DNA of 64,000 nt. Source: Terasakiispira papahanaumokuakeensis. GTDB lineage: Bacteria; Pseudomonadota; Gammaproteobacteria; Pseudomonadales; Halomonadaceae. Under the pieces are notes generated by a model. The model did not search any database. It had not been told where the DNA came from and saw only the letters and a list, made by a program, of their open reading frames with translations. Every line of letters starts with the position of its first letter. Position 1 is the first letter of the stretch. Both the position numbers and the translations under genes were made by a program. This document shows, one piece after another, positions 51,632 through 61,000 of the stretch. The stretch is from the NCBI RefSeq assembly GCF_001709345.1, contig NZ_MDTQ01000001.1, positions 2,455,202 through 2,519,201 of the forward strand, written 5' to 3'.

Positions 51632-52132
51632 ATGAAACGACTGATCAGCGCTTGTTTTATTGCGGCTACTGCCTTCCCAATCATGGCCGCCGATACACTT
51701 ACCCTGCAAGCAGGGACTCAACTCAAAGCCACCGTCATTGGCAACCAACACTTAAATGAGGGCGATGTCAGCCCCTTTGTACAACTGCATGTGGATCCCA
51801 GCCAGATTGGCCACAACACTGAGAACTGTATTGTGTCCAGCGAATTGTCTCTAAAACAAGGCACACTGGCGTTAACCGCTCAGCGCTTGTGGTGTTTGCA
51901 ACCGGACGGCCACTTTTATCGTGGTGCTTTGGCTGCCACAGCAGTGAAAGGACTGACAGAGACATGCCAGCAAAAGCATGATGATCAATGCACGCAGGCA
52001 CAATTAGATGATCAGCATGATCTCACCTTGAAACTCACCGAAACGGCAGAGATTCCATTGGTCATCAACAGTTCAGAGCAAGTCAACAAAATGCGTCTTG
52101 AACAAGCACCCAGTACCCCCCCCGCAGAATAA
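51632..52132 (+). CDS. Hypothetical periplasmic protein
   Basis: A protein of 166 residues with a signal peptide (cleavage near IMAAD) and no membrane anchor. TLQAGTQLKATVIGNQHLNEG resembles the beta-rich start of conjugation and pilus proteins of the TraB/IcmE type, which often have QLxATVxxxLxS, but the match is loose. Four cysteines (in NCIVSSE, LWCLQP, ETCQQ, QCTQ) could form two disulfides. Ends in a Pro-rich tail. It stands alone; function unknown. Confidence 0.6.
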   Translation: MKRLISACFIAATAFPIMAADTLTLQAGTQLKATVIGNQHLNEGDVSPFVQLHVDPSQIGHNTENCIVSSELSLKQGTLALTAQRLWCLQPDGHFYRGALAATAVKGLTETCQQKHDDQCTQAQLDDQHDLTLKLTETAEIPLVINSSEQVNKMRLEQAPSTPPAE

Positions 52133-52147
52133 TGCCGGGGTGAAGTG

Positions 52148-52170
52148 ATAAGCCGCACCCTGCGGCTTAT
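52148..52170. terminator. Hairpin after the periplasmic protein gene
   Basis: Perfect stem ATAAGCCGCA / TGCGGCTTAT with loop CCC. No T-run follows, because a tandem repeat begins at once, so termination is uncertain; the repeat may have pushed the original T-run away. Confidence 0.5.
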
Positions 52171-52245
52171 CTCAATCTGACCTCACTCAATCTGACCTCA
52201 CTCAATCTGACCTCACTCAATCTGACCTCACTCAATCTGACCTCA
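52171..52245. repeat. Five identical 15-bp tandem copies
   Basis: CTCAATCTGACCTCA occurs five times head to tail without a single change, then decays (CTCGACTCGCTTCACTCG). Perfect identity points to recent expansion and likely length variation between strains. Confidence 0.95.
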
Positions 52246-52296
52246 CTCGACTCGCTTCACTCGATTGAACTTCATGGCTAACATCCGAGCCAGTAT

Positions 52297-52545
52297 TCAG
52301 CCCAGCATCAGCATCACATTGAAAAAGCGTGCGATCACGCCCAGCAGCAATAAAATAATACCAATTCGGTTCAACCAAAATTCGGTGGGATTTAACCGCA
52401 TTTTAACTGACCAAAAAAACACCACGCCCCTCAAATCACGGGTACGGCCTAGGTACAAGCCGATTGAAAGCAAATAAATCCCGGCACCAAGGGCCAAAAA
52501 GAGGGTTTCTGCTGTAGGTAACATGGCATAAATCCAAGCCATCAT
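52297..52545 (-). CDS. Small inner-membrane protein, unknown
   Basis: A protein of 82 residues with two membrane helices (about 8-30 and 58-80) and a basic loop between them (YLGRTRDLRG ... KMRLNPTEFW). AAGGAGTCG before the ATG is a strong ribosome-binding site, which favours a real gene. I do not recognise the family. It lies 55 bases downstream of the exonuclease gene and may be in its operon. Confidence 0.6.
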   Translation of the reverse strand: MMAWIYAMLPTAETLFLALGAGIYLLSIGLYLGRTRDLRGVVFFWSVKMRLNPTEFWLNRIGIILLLLGVIARFFNVMLMLG

Positions 52546-52600
52546 CGACTCCTTATTAGCGCTTTCCTAAAACTGATGATCACCATAGACGGTTTCGGCG

Positions 52601-53221
52601 CTAGACCGGTATTGCACCTTTGTTGAGTCTGACGTACATCAAAGCCGTCGTGATGGCATCACCCAAAGCAGTATGGCGTTCTAGTAGAGGCACCCCCAGC
52701 TTCTTCGCCATCTGGTCAAAATGCAGATCGGGCTGAAGTTCAGGGTTCACCTGTTGCATTTTACGTTGATAAAGACGCGATAGTTCGATGGTTGTATTTG
52801 GTAAATCAAAACCAAAACGAGGCCGTAAATGGCGATTCAGTACCGCAATATCCAAATCAATGTAATAGCCCAAGATGGGACGATTTTGAATAAAGTTCAG
52901 TAACTGCGCCAGAGCATCACCCACCACTTCGCCACCATGTAAATCAACACCGCGCAAATGATGAATTTTGATGGAATCCGCATCTAAGCTATCGGGTTTT
53001 TGCAGTTTCACATCAAACCGCTGACTGGTCAGCACCTGGTCGCCCTTGACTTTCACCGCCGCAATCGATACCAGCTCCGCTTTTTGGGGGTCTAACCCGG
53101 TTAGCTCACAATCCAGCGCCACGACTTCATCGCCCTGGTAAGGCTCAAATAATGCCGCATATTGCCCTTCACGGTGCTGGCGCCGATCACGCGCCATACG
53201 CAATGCCTTCAGTACCATCAT
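52601..53221 (-). CDS. DnaQ-like 3'-5' exonuclease
   Basis: A protein of 206 residues with a DEDDh exonuclease fold. Exo I is LDCELTGLDP (D37, E39), Exo II is YIDLDIAVLNR, and Exo III is ERHTALGDA with the catalytic histidine. It is not the replicative epsilon subunit, since the clamp-binding tail is absent; it resembles the PolC-like exonuclease that accompanies DUF294 and symporter genes in Vibrio and marine relatives. GAGGAGGGC precedes the ATG. It follows the DUF294 gene by 99 bases in the same direction. Confidence 0.87.
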   Translation of the reverse strand: MMVLKALRMARDRRQHREGQYAALFEPYQGDEVVALDCELTGLDPQKAELVSIAAVKVKGDQVLTSQRFDVKLQKPDSLDADSIKIHHLRGVDLHGGEVVGDALAQLLNFIQNRPILGYYIDLDIAVLNRHLRPRFGFDLPNTTIELSRLYQRKMQQVNPELQPDLHFDQMAKKLGVPLLERHTALGDAITTALMYVRLNKGAIPV

Positions 53222-53320
53222 GCCCTCCTCAGGATGTCCGTATCCTTGCGCGACAACCGTCGCTCAGACGCGAATGAACACTCTAAATTCAGTGCTCTAC
53301 ATTCAACCAGTACGCTAAAT

Positions 53321-55156
53321 TTAACGCTCTAAATGATAGTGGTGCTCCATGAAGGCCTTAAACTCTTTAACGAGGTGCAAGGCCTCGCGTAGCAAATCGC
53401 GATCCAATTTATTCAGTTCGGGAATCACCAGCCGGTTGCCATCACGCTCAGGGACTCGTCCAGCCTGCACCTTAAGTTGCTGACGCAAGCGCAGCATACT
53501 CATCACTGCAAGCGCTTCGGCCAAATTATCGGCAAAGTCTCGGCTTAATAATCGCCGTTCGGCCAAAACTTTCAGTCGCTCGAAGGTATTGGTGATCTTA
53601 ATCCCATTCTCCAATGCCAGTGCACGAACACCATGCACAATAGGAAAAATACCGCCTTTTTTGATATCCAGCCCTTCACTACCTTTTAACCCCCCAAATA
53701 AATTGAGCGGCGTTGCGAAATGCAAAATGGGGCGGGCAAAATGCGAGAAGAACACACTGTTACCTTTAAAGCGATCAAACATAAAATCCCGAATAGGCGT
53801 AAACAGTTCAACCGCGCCAGCAACCGGGTGCGCATCCTGCACAATCGCCAGCTTCATCAGGCTTTCCCCTTCAACCGATGCCGCCCAACGCGCTAATTGG
53901 CCGTGCCACTGAGAAGCCGTCATGACCCATTCAGGGTTTGATACCATAATATTGCCCGGACATGGCGGGTAGCCATATGACAAGAGTGTCTCGGTGAACT
54001 GTTGCATCACCTGATGGCATTCAGGCCACTCCACGCCATCATCAATAATCAGCGCATTATCCTGATCCGTTTTCAGAACCTGCTCACCACGACCTTCACT
54101 GCCCATCACTAATAGACAGACATGCTGTTGATAGGCTTCAGGTACCAATAAGTTAAAAGCCTTCACCATCACGCGCGCATTCAAGGCCGCCAATAGGTCC
54201 ATCGCAAATTGAATTTTGACACCTTGCGCGACCAAACTCTGGACCAACTCATCCATTGCACGCGCCGCACGTCCCAGCGAATCTAACGATTGAGCCCGTT
54301 CAATCTGCAACCCAATCACATGAGATTGACTTGAGAAAAAGCTCAGAATATCCGTCAGCTCGACTAAACCCACCAAGGTTTGATCATTCAACACCACCAG
54401 ACGCTGTACACGATGTCGCGTCATCAAAATCAACGCATTGAATAGAAAATCACCGAGTTGAACGCTGAACAAGTTATAACTGGCCAAAGGCCCAACAGGG
54501 CTCGACAAAGTTTTATGCTGCATCACAACAGCATCAAGCAGATCGGTCCGCGTTAACATGCCTAGTTGCGTATCATGACGAACCAATAAACTATCGGCCT
54601 GCTCCTGCCGCAATTGCCCCGTTGCGGTTTCGATACTGCAATCAGCATTCACGACTACGGCTTCACGCAAAATCGTGTCACTGACGCGAGCCAGCATGAA
54701 ACTCGACAGATCTAGACCCTCTTCACGCGGAGCATGGCGCGCAATGAGGCGCGATTTCTCAATCAAACTATGCCGAAAATAGTCTGCAAAGGCCGTGTTC
54801 TCTTCCATTAACTGAAGAAAGATCGCTTTGGGCAAAAGCCACACAATGGTTTCTTCTAGAGTACGAAACCGATAGCGACTTCGACCGTTGATAATACTAA
54901 TCGCACCGAAAACATCTTCAGCAGTGTAGTGTCCAATCACACCCGCGTCTGGGTTGTCCGATTGCAGCTCATCCGGATCCAGCTCAACAACCACACCCTT
55001 CATGACGATAAACACCGCATCACTTTGTTGGCCAGCGTCGAGGACGATATCCCCTTGGCCGTAATACGCCAGATCAAGGCTTTGACTCAAGGTATGGGCC
55101 TGAGACTCCGACAGCTGATTAAAAGGTGGCTGCTGACAATCAAACTCATGACGCAT
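53321..55156 (-). CDS. cNMP-binding/CBS/DUF294 nucleotidyltransferase-like protein
   Basis: A protein of 611 residues in four parts: a cyclic-nucleotide-binding domain (about 10-125), a CBS pair (about 155-280), a DUF294 nucleotidyltransferase domain (about 310-440) and a DUF294 C-terminal helical domain (about 460-605). The transferase part has MGSEGRGEQVLKTDQDNAL, the GS and paired aspartates of GlnD-like enzymes. The likely role is sensing of a nucleotide and modification of a partner protein, by analogy only. The gene regularly accompanies the acetate-type symporter, as here. Confidence 0.87.
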   Translation of the reverse strand: MRHEFDCQQPPFNQLSESQAHTLSQSLDLAYYGQGDIVLDAGQQSDAVFIVMKGVVVELDPDELQSDNPDAGVIGHYTAEDVFGAISIINGRSRYRFRTLEETIVWLLPKAIFLQLMEENTAFADYFRHSLIEKSRLIARHAPREEGLDLSSFMLARVSDTILREAVVVNADCSIETATGQLRQEQADSLLVRHDTQLGMLTRTDLLDAVVMQHKTLSSPVGPLASYNLFSVQLGDFLFNALILMTRHRVQRLVVLNDQTLVGLVELTDILSFFSSQSHVIGLQIERAQSLDSLGRAARAMDELVQSLVAQGVKIQFAMDLLAALNARVMVKAFNLLVPEAYQQHVCLLVMGSEGRGEQVLKTDQDNALIIDDGVEWPECHQVMQQFTETLLSYGYPPCPGNIMVSNPEWVMTASQWHGQLARWAASVEGESLMKLAIVQDAHPVAGAVELFTPIRDFMFDRFKGNSVFFSHFARPILHFATPLNLFGGLKGSEGLDIKKGGIFPIVHGVRALALENGIKITNTFERLKVLAERRLLSRDFADNLAEALAVMSMLRLRQQLKVQAGRVPERDGNRLVIPELNKLDRDLLREALHLVKEFKAFMEHHYHLER

Positions 55157-55216
55157 GATGGCTCTCCCTGACCGTTGCTTCGTAGCGCAGATCGCGGCTT
55201 TTCATCTGGAGGGTCA

Positions 55217-55240
55217 CAAAAAGCGGGCCCGCAGGCCCGC
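55217..55240 (-). terminator. Rho-independent terminator of the symporter operon
   Basis: On the minus strand, stem GCGGGCC / GGCCCGC with a TTTTTGTG run behind it. It separates the DUF4212-symporter transcript from the DUF294 gene, so the latter probably has its own promoter or receives read-through. Confidence 0.85.
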
Positions 55241-55321
55241 CCTGTGCTCACTGATCAAAAACTTGATCAGATTGTCTATGCCCGCCTCAAAAGGTAGGGC
55301 GCTTCTTGAGTCATCGATAGA

Positions 55322-57115
55322 TCAATGGTCGATCGCCTCACCCGCTCCTCGGGGAATGCGAATGCTTTCTACCAGCGCTTGAATTTCAGCTGGCGGTGGC
55401 GGTGTGAAGCGGGATACCGCAAAAGCCACCACGAAGTTCAAGATCATGCCCAGAGAACCGATCCCTTCAGGTGAAATACCGAACCACCAAATAGACGGAT
55501 CAGGGTTGATGAACTTGGTATAAACAATATAGCTGAAGGTGAAGACCAGACCGACGACCATACCGGCAATGGCACCTTCACGGTTCATGCGCTTATAGAA
55601 GATCCCCATAATGATGACCGGGAAGAAGGAAGCAGCAGCCAGACCAAAGGCAAATGCCACCACCTGTGCGACGAAGCCGGGAGGGTTGATACCAAAATAG
55701 CCCGCCACCAGAATGGCCACAGCCTGAGCCAGACGCGCGACATTCAGCTCTGCTTTCTCACTGATATTCGGATTGATGGTTTTCTTCACCAAATCATGCG
55801 AAATGGCCGATGCGATCACCAACAATAGACCGGCAGCAGTCGACAGGGCCGCAGCCACCCCACCGGCCGCCATCAAAGCGATCACCCAGCCGGGCAAATT
55901 GCCAATTTCAGGGTTCGCCAAGACCAGAATATCGCGATCGACATACACTTCAGAGGCATTATCAGTCAGCGCATTCGTGACCGTACGCTCACCCCACTGG
56001 CCTTTCACCTCACCGCCTTCTAAGGTGCCACCAGCAAAAATTGGCTTCCCTACGAAAGGCGCACCACCTCGCATTTGAATCTTGCCATCGCCATTTTTAT
56101 CGACCCAAGCAATCAGGCCGGTAGCTTCCCAGTTATGGAACCAAGCAGGCGCGTCCTTATAGGCGACTTCATTGACAGACTCAATGATATTGGTCCGTGC
56201 AAAGACCCCAATAGCGGGTGCGGTGGTGTACAACAGGGCAATGAAGAAGAGGGCATAACCTGCAGAAATACGGGCATCTCGTACTTTCGGCACAGTAAAG
56301 AAACGCACAATCACGTGAGGCAAGCCGGCGGTACCACACATCAACGCGGCGGTAATAAAGAACACATCGATAGTGGCTTTTTTGCCTTCGGTATACTCAC
56401 CAAAACCCAGCTCAGTCAACAGGCCATCCAAGCGATCCAGAATAAACTGACCGCTATCCGCTCCATCGACAACCGCGGTCGCGCCAAGCCCGGTCTGTGG
56501 CAAGATATGCCCAGTCATCATAATGGACAAGAAGATAGCCGGTACCAGATAAGCCACAATCAATACGCAATATTGAGCCACCTGAGTATAAGTAATGCCT
56601 TTCATGCCGCCCATAACGGAGTAAACAAATACAATCGCCATCCCAATGATGACGCCCATATTGATGTCCACTTCCAGAAAGCGCGAAAAGACGATCCCCA
56701 CGCCACGCATCTGACCGGCGACATAGGTGAAAGAGACGAAGATAACGCAGATGACGGCAACCGTACGTGCCACATTGGAGTAATAACGATCCCCGACAAA
56801 GTCCGGTACGGTAAATTTACCAAATTTGCGCAGATAAGGCGCCAGCAACATTGCCAGTAGCAGATAGCCCCCAGTCCACCCCATCAAGTAAACAGAGCCG
56901 TCATAACCGAGATAAGCCAACAAACCGGCCATTGAGATAAATGATGCCGCGGACATCCAGTCGGCCGCCGTGGCCATACCATTGGCCATCGGCGGTACAC
57001 CCCCTCCGGCGACATAGAACTCCTTTGTGGAGCCCGCTCTAGACCAAATTGCGATCCCGATGTAAAGCGCAAAGGAGGCCCCAACAAATAAGTATGTGAG
57101 TACTTGTACGTCCAT
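55322..57115 (-). CDS. Sodium:solute symporter, VC_2705/ActP-like
   Basis: A protein of 597 residues with about thirteen membrane helices, of the SSS family. GGVPPMANGMATAADWMSAA, ALMCGTAGLPHVIVRFFTV and ALSTAAGLLLVIASAISHDL are typical of acetate-type permeases. A soluble insert (about 325-385) contains DKNGDGKIQM, an EF-hand-like loop, as in the VC_2705 subfamily. The substrate is probably acetate or a similar short acid, inferred from the neighbours crbS, crbR and acs. It follows the DUF4212 gene, its small subunit, by 45 bases. Confidence 0.9.
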   Translation of the reverse strand: MDVQVLTYLFVGASFALYIGIAIWSRAGSTKEFYVAGGGVPPMANGMATAADWMSAASFISMAGLLAYLGYDGSVYLMGWTGGYLLLAMLLAPYLRKFGKFTVPDFVGDRYYSNVARTVAVICVIFVSFTYVAGQMRGVGIVFSRFLEVDINMGVIIGMAIVFVYSVMGGMKGITYTQVAQYCVLIVAYLVPAIFLSIMMTGHILPQTGLGATAVVDGADSGQFILDRLDGLLTELGFGEYTEGKKATIDVFFITAALMCGTAGLPHVIVRFFTVPKVRDARISAGYALFFIALLYTTAPAIGVFARTNIIESVNEVAYKDAPAWFHNWEATGLIAWVDKNGDGKIQMRGGAPFVGKPIFAGGTLEGGEVKGQWGERTVTNALTDNASEVYVDRDILVLANPEIGNLPGWVIALMAAGGVAAALSTAAGLLLVIASAISHDLVKKTINPNISEKAELNVARLAQAVAILVAGYFGINPPGFVAQVVAFAFGLAAASFFPVIIMGIFYKRMNREGAIAGMVVGLVFTFSYIVYTKFINPDPSIWWFGISPEGIGSLGMILNFVVAFAVSRFTPPPPAEIQALVESIRIPRGAGEAIDH

Positions 57116-57160
57116 ATTAAAACCCTGTGTTGTCGTTATAATGCGCGGGATAAGTCGTCG

Positions 57161-57445
57161 TTACTCGTGCACGTCATATTTTTCATCTAATTTATTCATT
57201 GAGCGTGCATACATAATGATGAGAATAAGGAAAGTGTAGATGGACCCCTGCTGGGCAAACCAAAAGCCCAGTTTGAAACCAAAAAAGCGGATTTCATTGA
57301 GCTGATCGACAAACAAAATGCCGGCGCCGTAAGACGCCAAAAACCAGACCACAAGATAACCCGCAATCAATCTCAGGTTTTCTTTCCAGTAGGCTGTCGC
57401 CTGTTGTTGCTGTGTATCACTTTGATGGGTACTCATACGCTTCAC
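57161..57445 (-). CDS. DUF4212 small subunit of sodium:solute symporter
   Basis: A protein of 94 residues with two membrane helices. YWKENLRLIAGYLVVWFLAS, FGFKLGFWFAQQGSI and ARSMNKLDEKYDV match the DUF4212/TIGR03647 family, always encoded just before a VC_2705-type symporter. It probably forms a complex with it. AGGTGAAGCGT before the ATG is a good ribosome-binding site, and it is the first gene of the operon. Confidence 0.92.
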   Translation of the reverse strand: MKRMSTHQSDTQQQQATAYWKENLRLIAGYLVVWFLASYGAGILFVDQLNEIRFFGFKLGFWFAQQGSIYTFLILIIMYARSMNKLDEKYDVHE

Positions 57446-58024
57446 CTGTTACTGTTACCGTTATTGTTTGAGGCTTAACGCGCTAAAGCTGGGCTTAACG
57501 TTTTCGATCTAACTATTTATGGTCTAACTATTCTCGCTCTAACGGCCTTGATCTCACGCTTTCAATTTCACGATCACTGATCTCGCGTTCAATCACGGCT
57601 TAAGCTCACTCCTTTTGGCCTAAGGGGCCTTCCGGATTCCACCCCACATCAAACGACATGATGCAAACTGATTGAGTGGCTTGAGTGTCGCCCATTCAAT
57701 GTCGCCAATTGAATGCGGTTAATTGAATGTGGCTAATTGAATGTAGCAAGCCACCGCCCAGCTCACGCCTGTACATTAGTCTTAAGACGAAGGACTAGCA
57801 GGATCAAACACTTAGACCATTGTTTAATGATTCACCCTACAATGAGTCAGGAATTATTCTGAGGCTTTTGGCTTGAGCCTAAAGCGCCATCACAAGACAA
57901 TAGGGCCATCAAGAACACACGCTTGGATGAAAAGCCTCATCACACTCGCTCAAAGCGCCAAGCGAAAAGGTCAGACTAAGGTCAGGAATGTTCCCGGCCA
58001 TCAGATTGAAATAAGGACACATGC
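57446..58024. other. Divergent regulatory spacer symporter operon / hybrid kinase
   Basis: A 579-base spacer without a gene. It holds a three-copy 14-bp repeat (57707-57748) and degenerate repeats around 57490-57600 (CTAACTAT, CTAACGGC and similar). Both transcription units must start here; I see no clear sigma-54 or sigma-70 motif. Confidence 0.5.
57707..57748. repeat. Three-copy 14-bp tandem repeat
   Basis: AATTGAATGCGGTT, AATTGAATGTGGCT and AATTGAATGTAGCA stand head to tail; related CATTCAATGTCGCC precedes them in the opposite sense. Confidence 0.8.
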
Positions 58025-61000
58025 ATGTTTGCGGGCTGGCAATTAATCCTGGTAGCACTGAGTTACCTCATGCTTTTATTTGGCATTGCCTGGTGGGGCG
58101 ATCGTCGTGCTCTGGGCCGCAATAGCCAGAAACCTCGCCCTTTTGTCTACAGTTTAGCCTTGGCCATTTACTGTACCTCATGGACTTTCTTCGGTGCGGT
58201 CGGTCAGGCGGCAGAAGGGGGCTGGGTCTATCTCGGCATCTTCCTTGGGCCGATTTTGGCTTATGTGCTGGGTTGGCGCCTGATTCGCAAAACACTGCGT
58301 GCCAGCAAGGCGCAGAACATCACCTCGATTGCTGATTTTATTGCCTCACGCTATGGCAAATGGCAGGTATTGGCCGTCGTCGTCACCTTGGTCGCGCTGA
58401 TAGGTTCCTTGCCTTACATTGCGCTTCAGCTGAAAGCCGTGGCGATGGCCTATGACATGCTAATTCATTACCCGGCTCCGCCACCGGATCACAAGCAACT
58501 GCCCGCAGTCGCAGACACCGCATTTCATGTCGCCATCGTGATGGCGATTTTTGCGATCTTATTTGGTACCCGCAGTATTAATGCCACCGAACATCATAAC
58601 GGCCTCGTCAAAGCTATCGCCTTTGAAGGGGTCGTTAAACTATTGGCTTTTCTGGCCGTTGGCAGCTTTATTACTTACGGCGTTTTTTCAGGCTTTAACG
58701 ACCTGATGAGCAAAGCACAGATCTATTTTGACCTGCAAAAAACACTCGGCTCGGGCGATGTCCCTCGCGGTTTAATTGCCCAAACACTGGTGTCGATGTT
58801 TGCCATTTTGATGTTGCCCCGACAGTTTCACGTCACCGTTGTCGAAAATACTCACCAGGATGACCTGAAGGTTTCACGCTGGCTGCTACCGTTATATCTC
58901 GTACTGATTGCGCTGTTTGTCATGCCGATTGCAGCGGCAGGCTTAATTCTATTCAGTGATGGTAGCGTTGAACCCGACGTTTTCATGCTAGCGCTCCCCC
59001 TATCACTACACTCCAAAGAGCTAGCGCTGGTCGCCTTTTTTGGCGGTTTCTCGGCCGCCACCAGCATGTCCATTATGGCGACCGTGGCCATCAGTATTAT
59101 GGTGTCTAATGAGATCGTGATCCCGTTTCTGCTGAAATCACGCTGGAACAACAACACCTCTCATCACGATTTCGGCCGAGTCGTGCTGCGTATTCGTCGC
59201 CTGACCATGCTGGCGGTCATGCTGCTGAGCTACCTCACTTATCGACTGGTGGCTGAGTTCAATTCACTGGCCGCCACCGGCTTACTCTCTTTTGCGGCCA
59301 TTGCACAGCTAGCACCCGCTGTTATCGGGGGACTGATCTGGAAACGTGGTAACCGCTGGGGAGCCTTGGCTGGGCTCGTCATGGGGATGTGGTTCTGGGC
59401 TTATACCCTGCTCATCCCAAGTCTACAGGCCGCCGGGCTGATTGATGCCCGCCTGATGAGCCATGGTCCTTGGGATATTCAATGGTTGCGCCCTGATGCC
59501 CTGCTGGGCACAGGCCATCTGGACTTCTTCACACACGGTGTCTTCTGGAGTTTAGGGGTTAACCTCCTGGCCTATATCAGCATTTCTCGACTAACACGTC
59601 AGCGGGTGATTGATCGTATCCAGGCTTCGGCCTTTGTCGATAACATTGAAGCGCGCCCCGCCAAAATTCGTCGCCCTTGGCAGGGCGTCACCACCGTGGG
59701 TGACTTAAAACTGCTAGGTCAGCGTTTTATCGGTCATGACGCGACCAATCAAGCCTTTGATCACTATGCCCACCAGCGTCACCTACCGCCGTTACGCCCC
59801 GAAGAGAAAGCCAGCATTGAACTGATTCAATTCACCGAACGATTATTAGCCGGGGTCTTGGGCGCCTCATCCGCACGTATCGTGATCAGCTCGACACTAC
59901 AGGGCAAAGAGATCCAGATTGCCGATGTGATTTCCATCGTCGACGAAGCCTCTCAGGTACTGGAATTCAGCCGTGGATTATTGCAATCGACAGTCGAACA
60001 CTTAAGCCAAGGCATCAGTGTTGTCGATCAGCACCAACGACTGGTGGTCTGGAATCAACGCTACCTGGAGCTGTTTCACTTTCCCGACGGCTTTGTCCAA
60101 GTCGGCTGCCCCATGGTCGATGTTTTTCGTTATAACGCTGAAAATGGCGAGTATGGCCCAGGCGATCCTGAAGCACATGTCCAGCAGCTGATGGATAATA
60201 TCAGGCAGGGAGAGCCCCACCGTTATACTCGCTACCGCCAGGATGGCACCGTGCTCGATGTTCAGGGTAACCCCATGCCTGGAGGCGGCTTTGTCTTCAG
60301 TTATCAAGACATCACGCAACAGAAACAAACCGAAGAAGCCCTCATCCAATCGGAAAATAATATTCGGATATACACCGACAATGTCCCCGCATTAATCGCC
60401 TACTTTGATACTGAAAAGCGTTATTTATTTACCAATCGCGCTTATGAGGAAGCCATGGGGATCGATCGCACTGAAGTGATCGGTCAGCCCATCTATAAAG
60501 TGCTCTCAGAAGCGCAATATGAGCACCGTAAGCCGTATATGAAAGCGGCTTTGGAAGGCAAGCTGCAAAGCTTCGAACTAGAGCTACCCAGCCGCAACAA
60601 AGGCATGCGTTATGCTTTGGTCACCTATACGCCTCATCATGCCGAGAATGGCGATGTACTGGGCTTTTTTGCCCTTTATCAAGATATTACCGAACGCCGT
60701 TTGGTCGAAATTGCGCTGCAAGAAACCAATGAACACCTGGAAGAACGCGTCCGCGAACGTACGTTGGCTTTATCGGAACTGAATGCGGCGCTGCTCACTG
60801 AAAATCAGGTGCGAGCCAAAGCCGAAGAGGCCATGCGTCAGGCGAAACAACAGGCAGAAGATGCCAATGCCTCCAAAACACGCTTCCTAGCAGCCGCCAG
60901 TCACGATTTATTGCAACCCCTGAATGCGGCACGACTGTTCACTTCCGCCTTGGCACAGCGCACTCATGATGACAATACCCGCGCCACCACGGAGAATATT

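Noticed and set aside
56075-56860. Plus-strand frame of 261 codons
   Set aside because: It is entirely antisense to the symporter gene and rich in His, Gln and Asn, a typical shadow frame.
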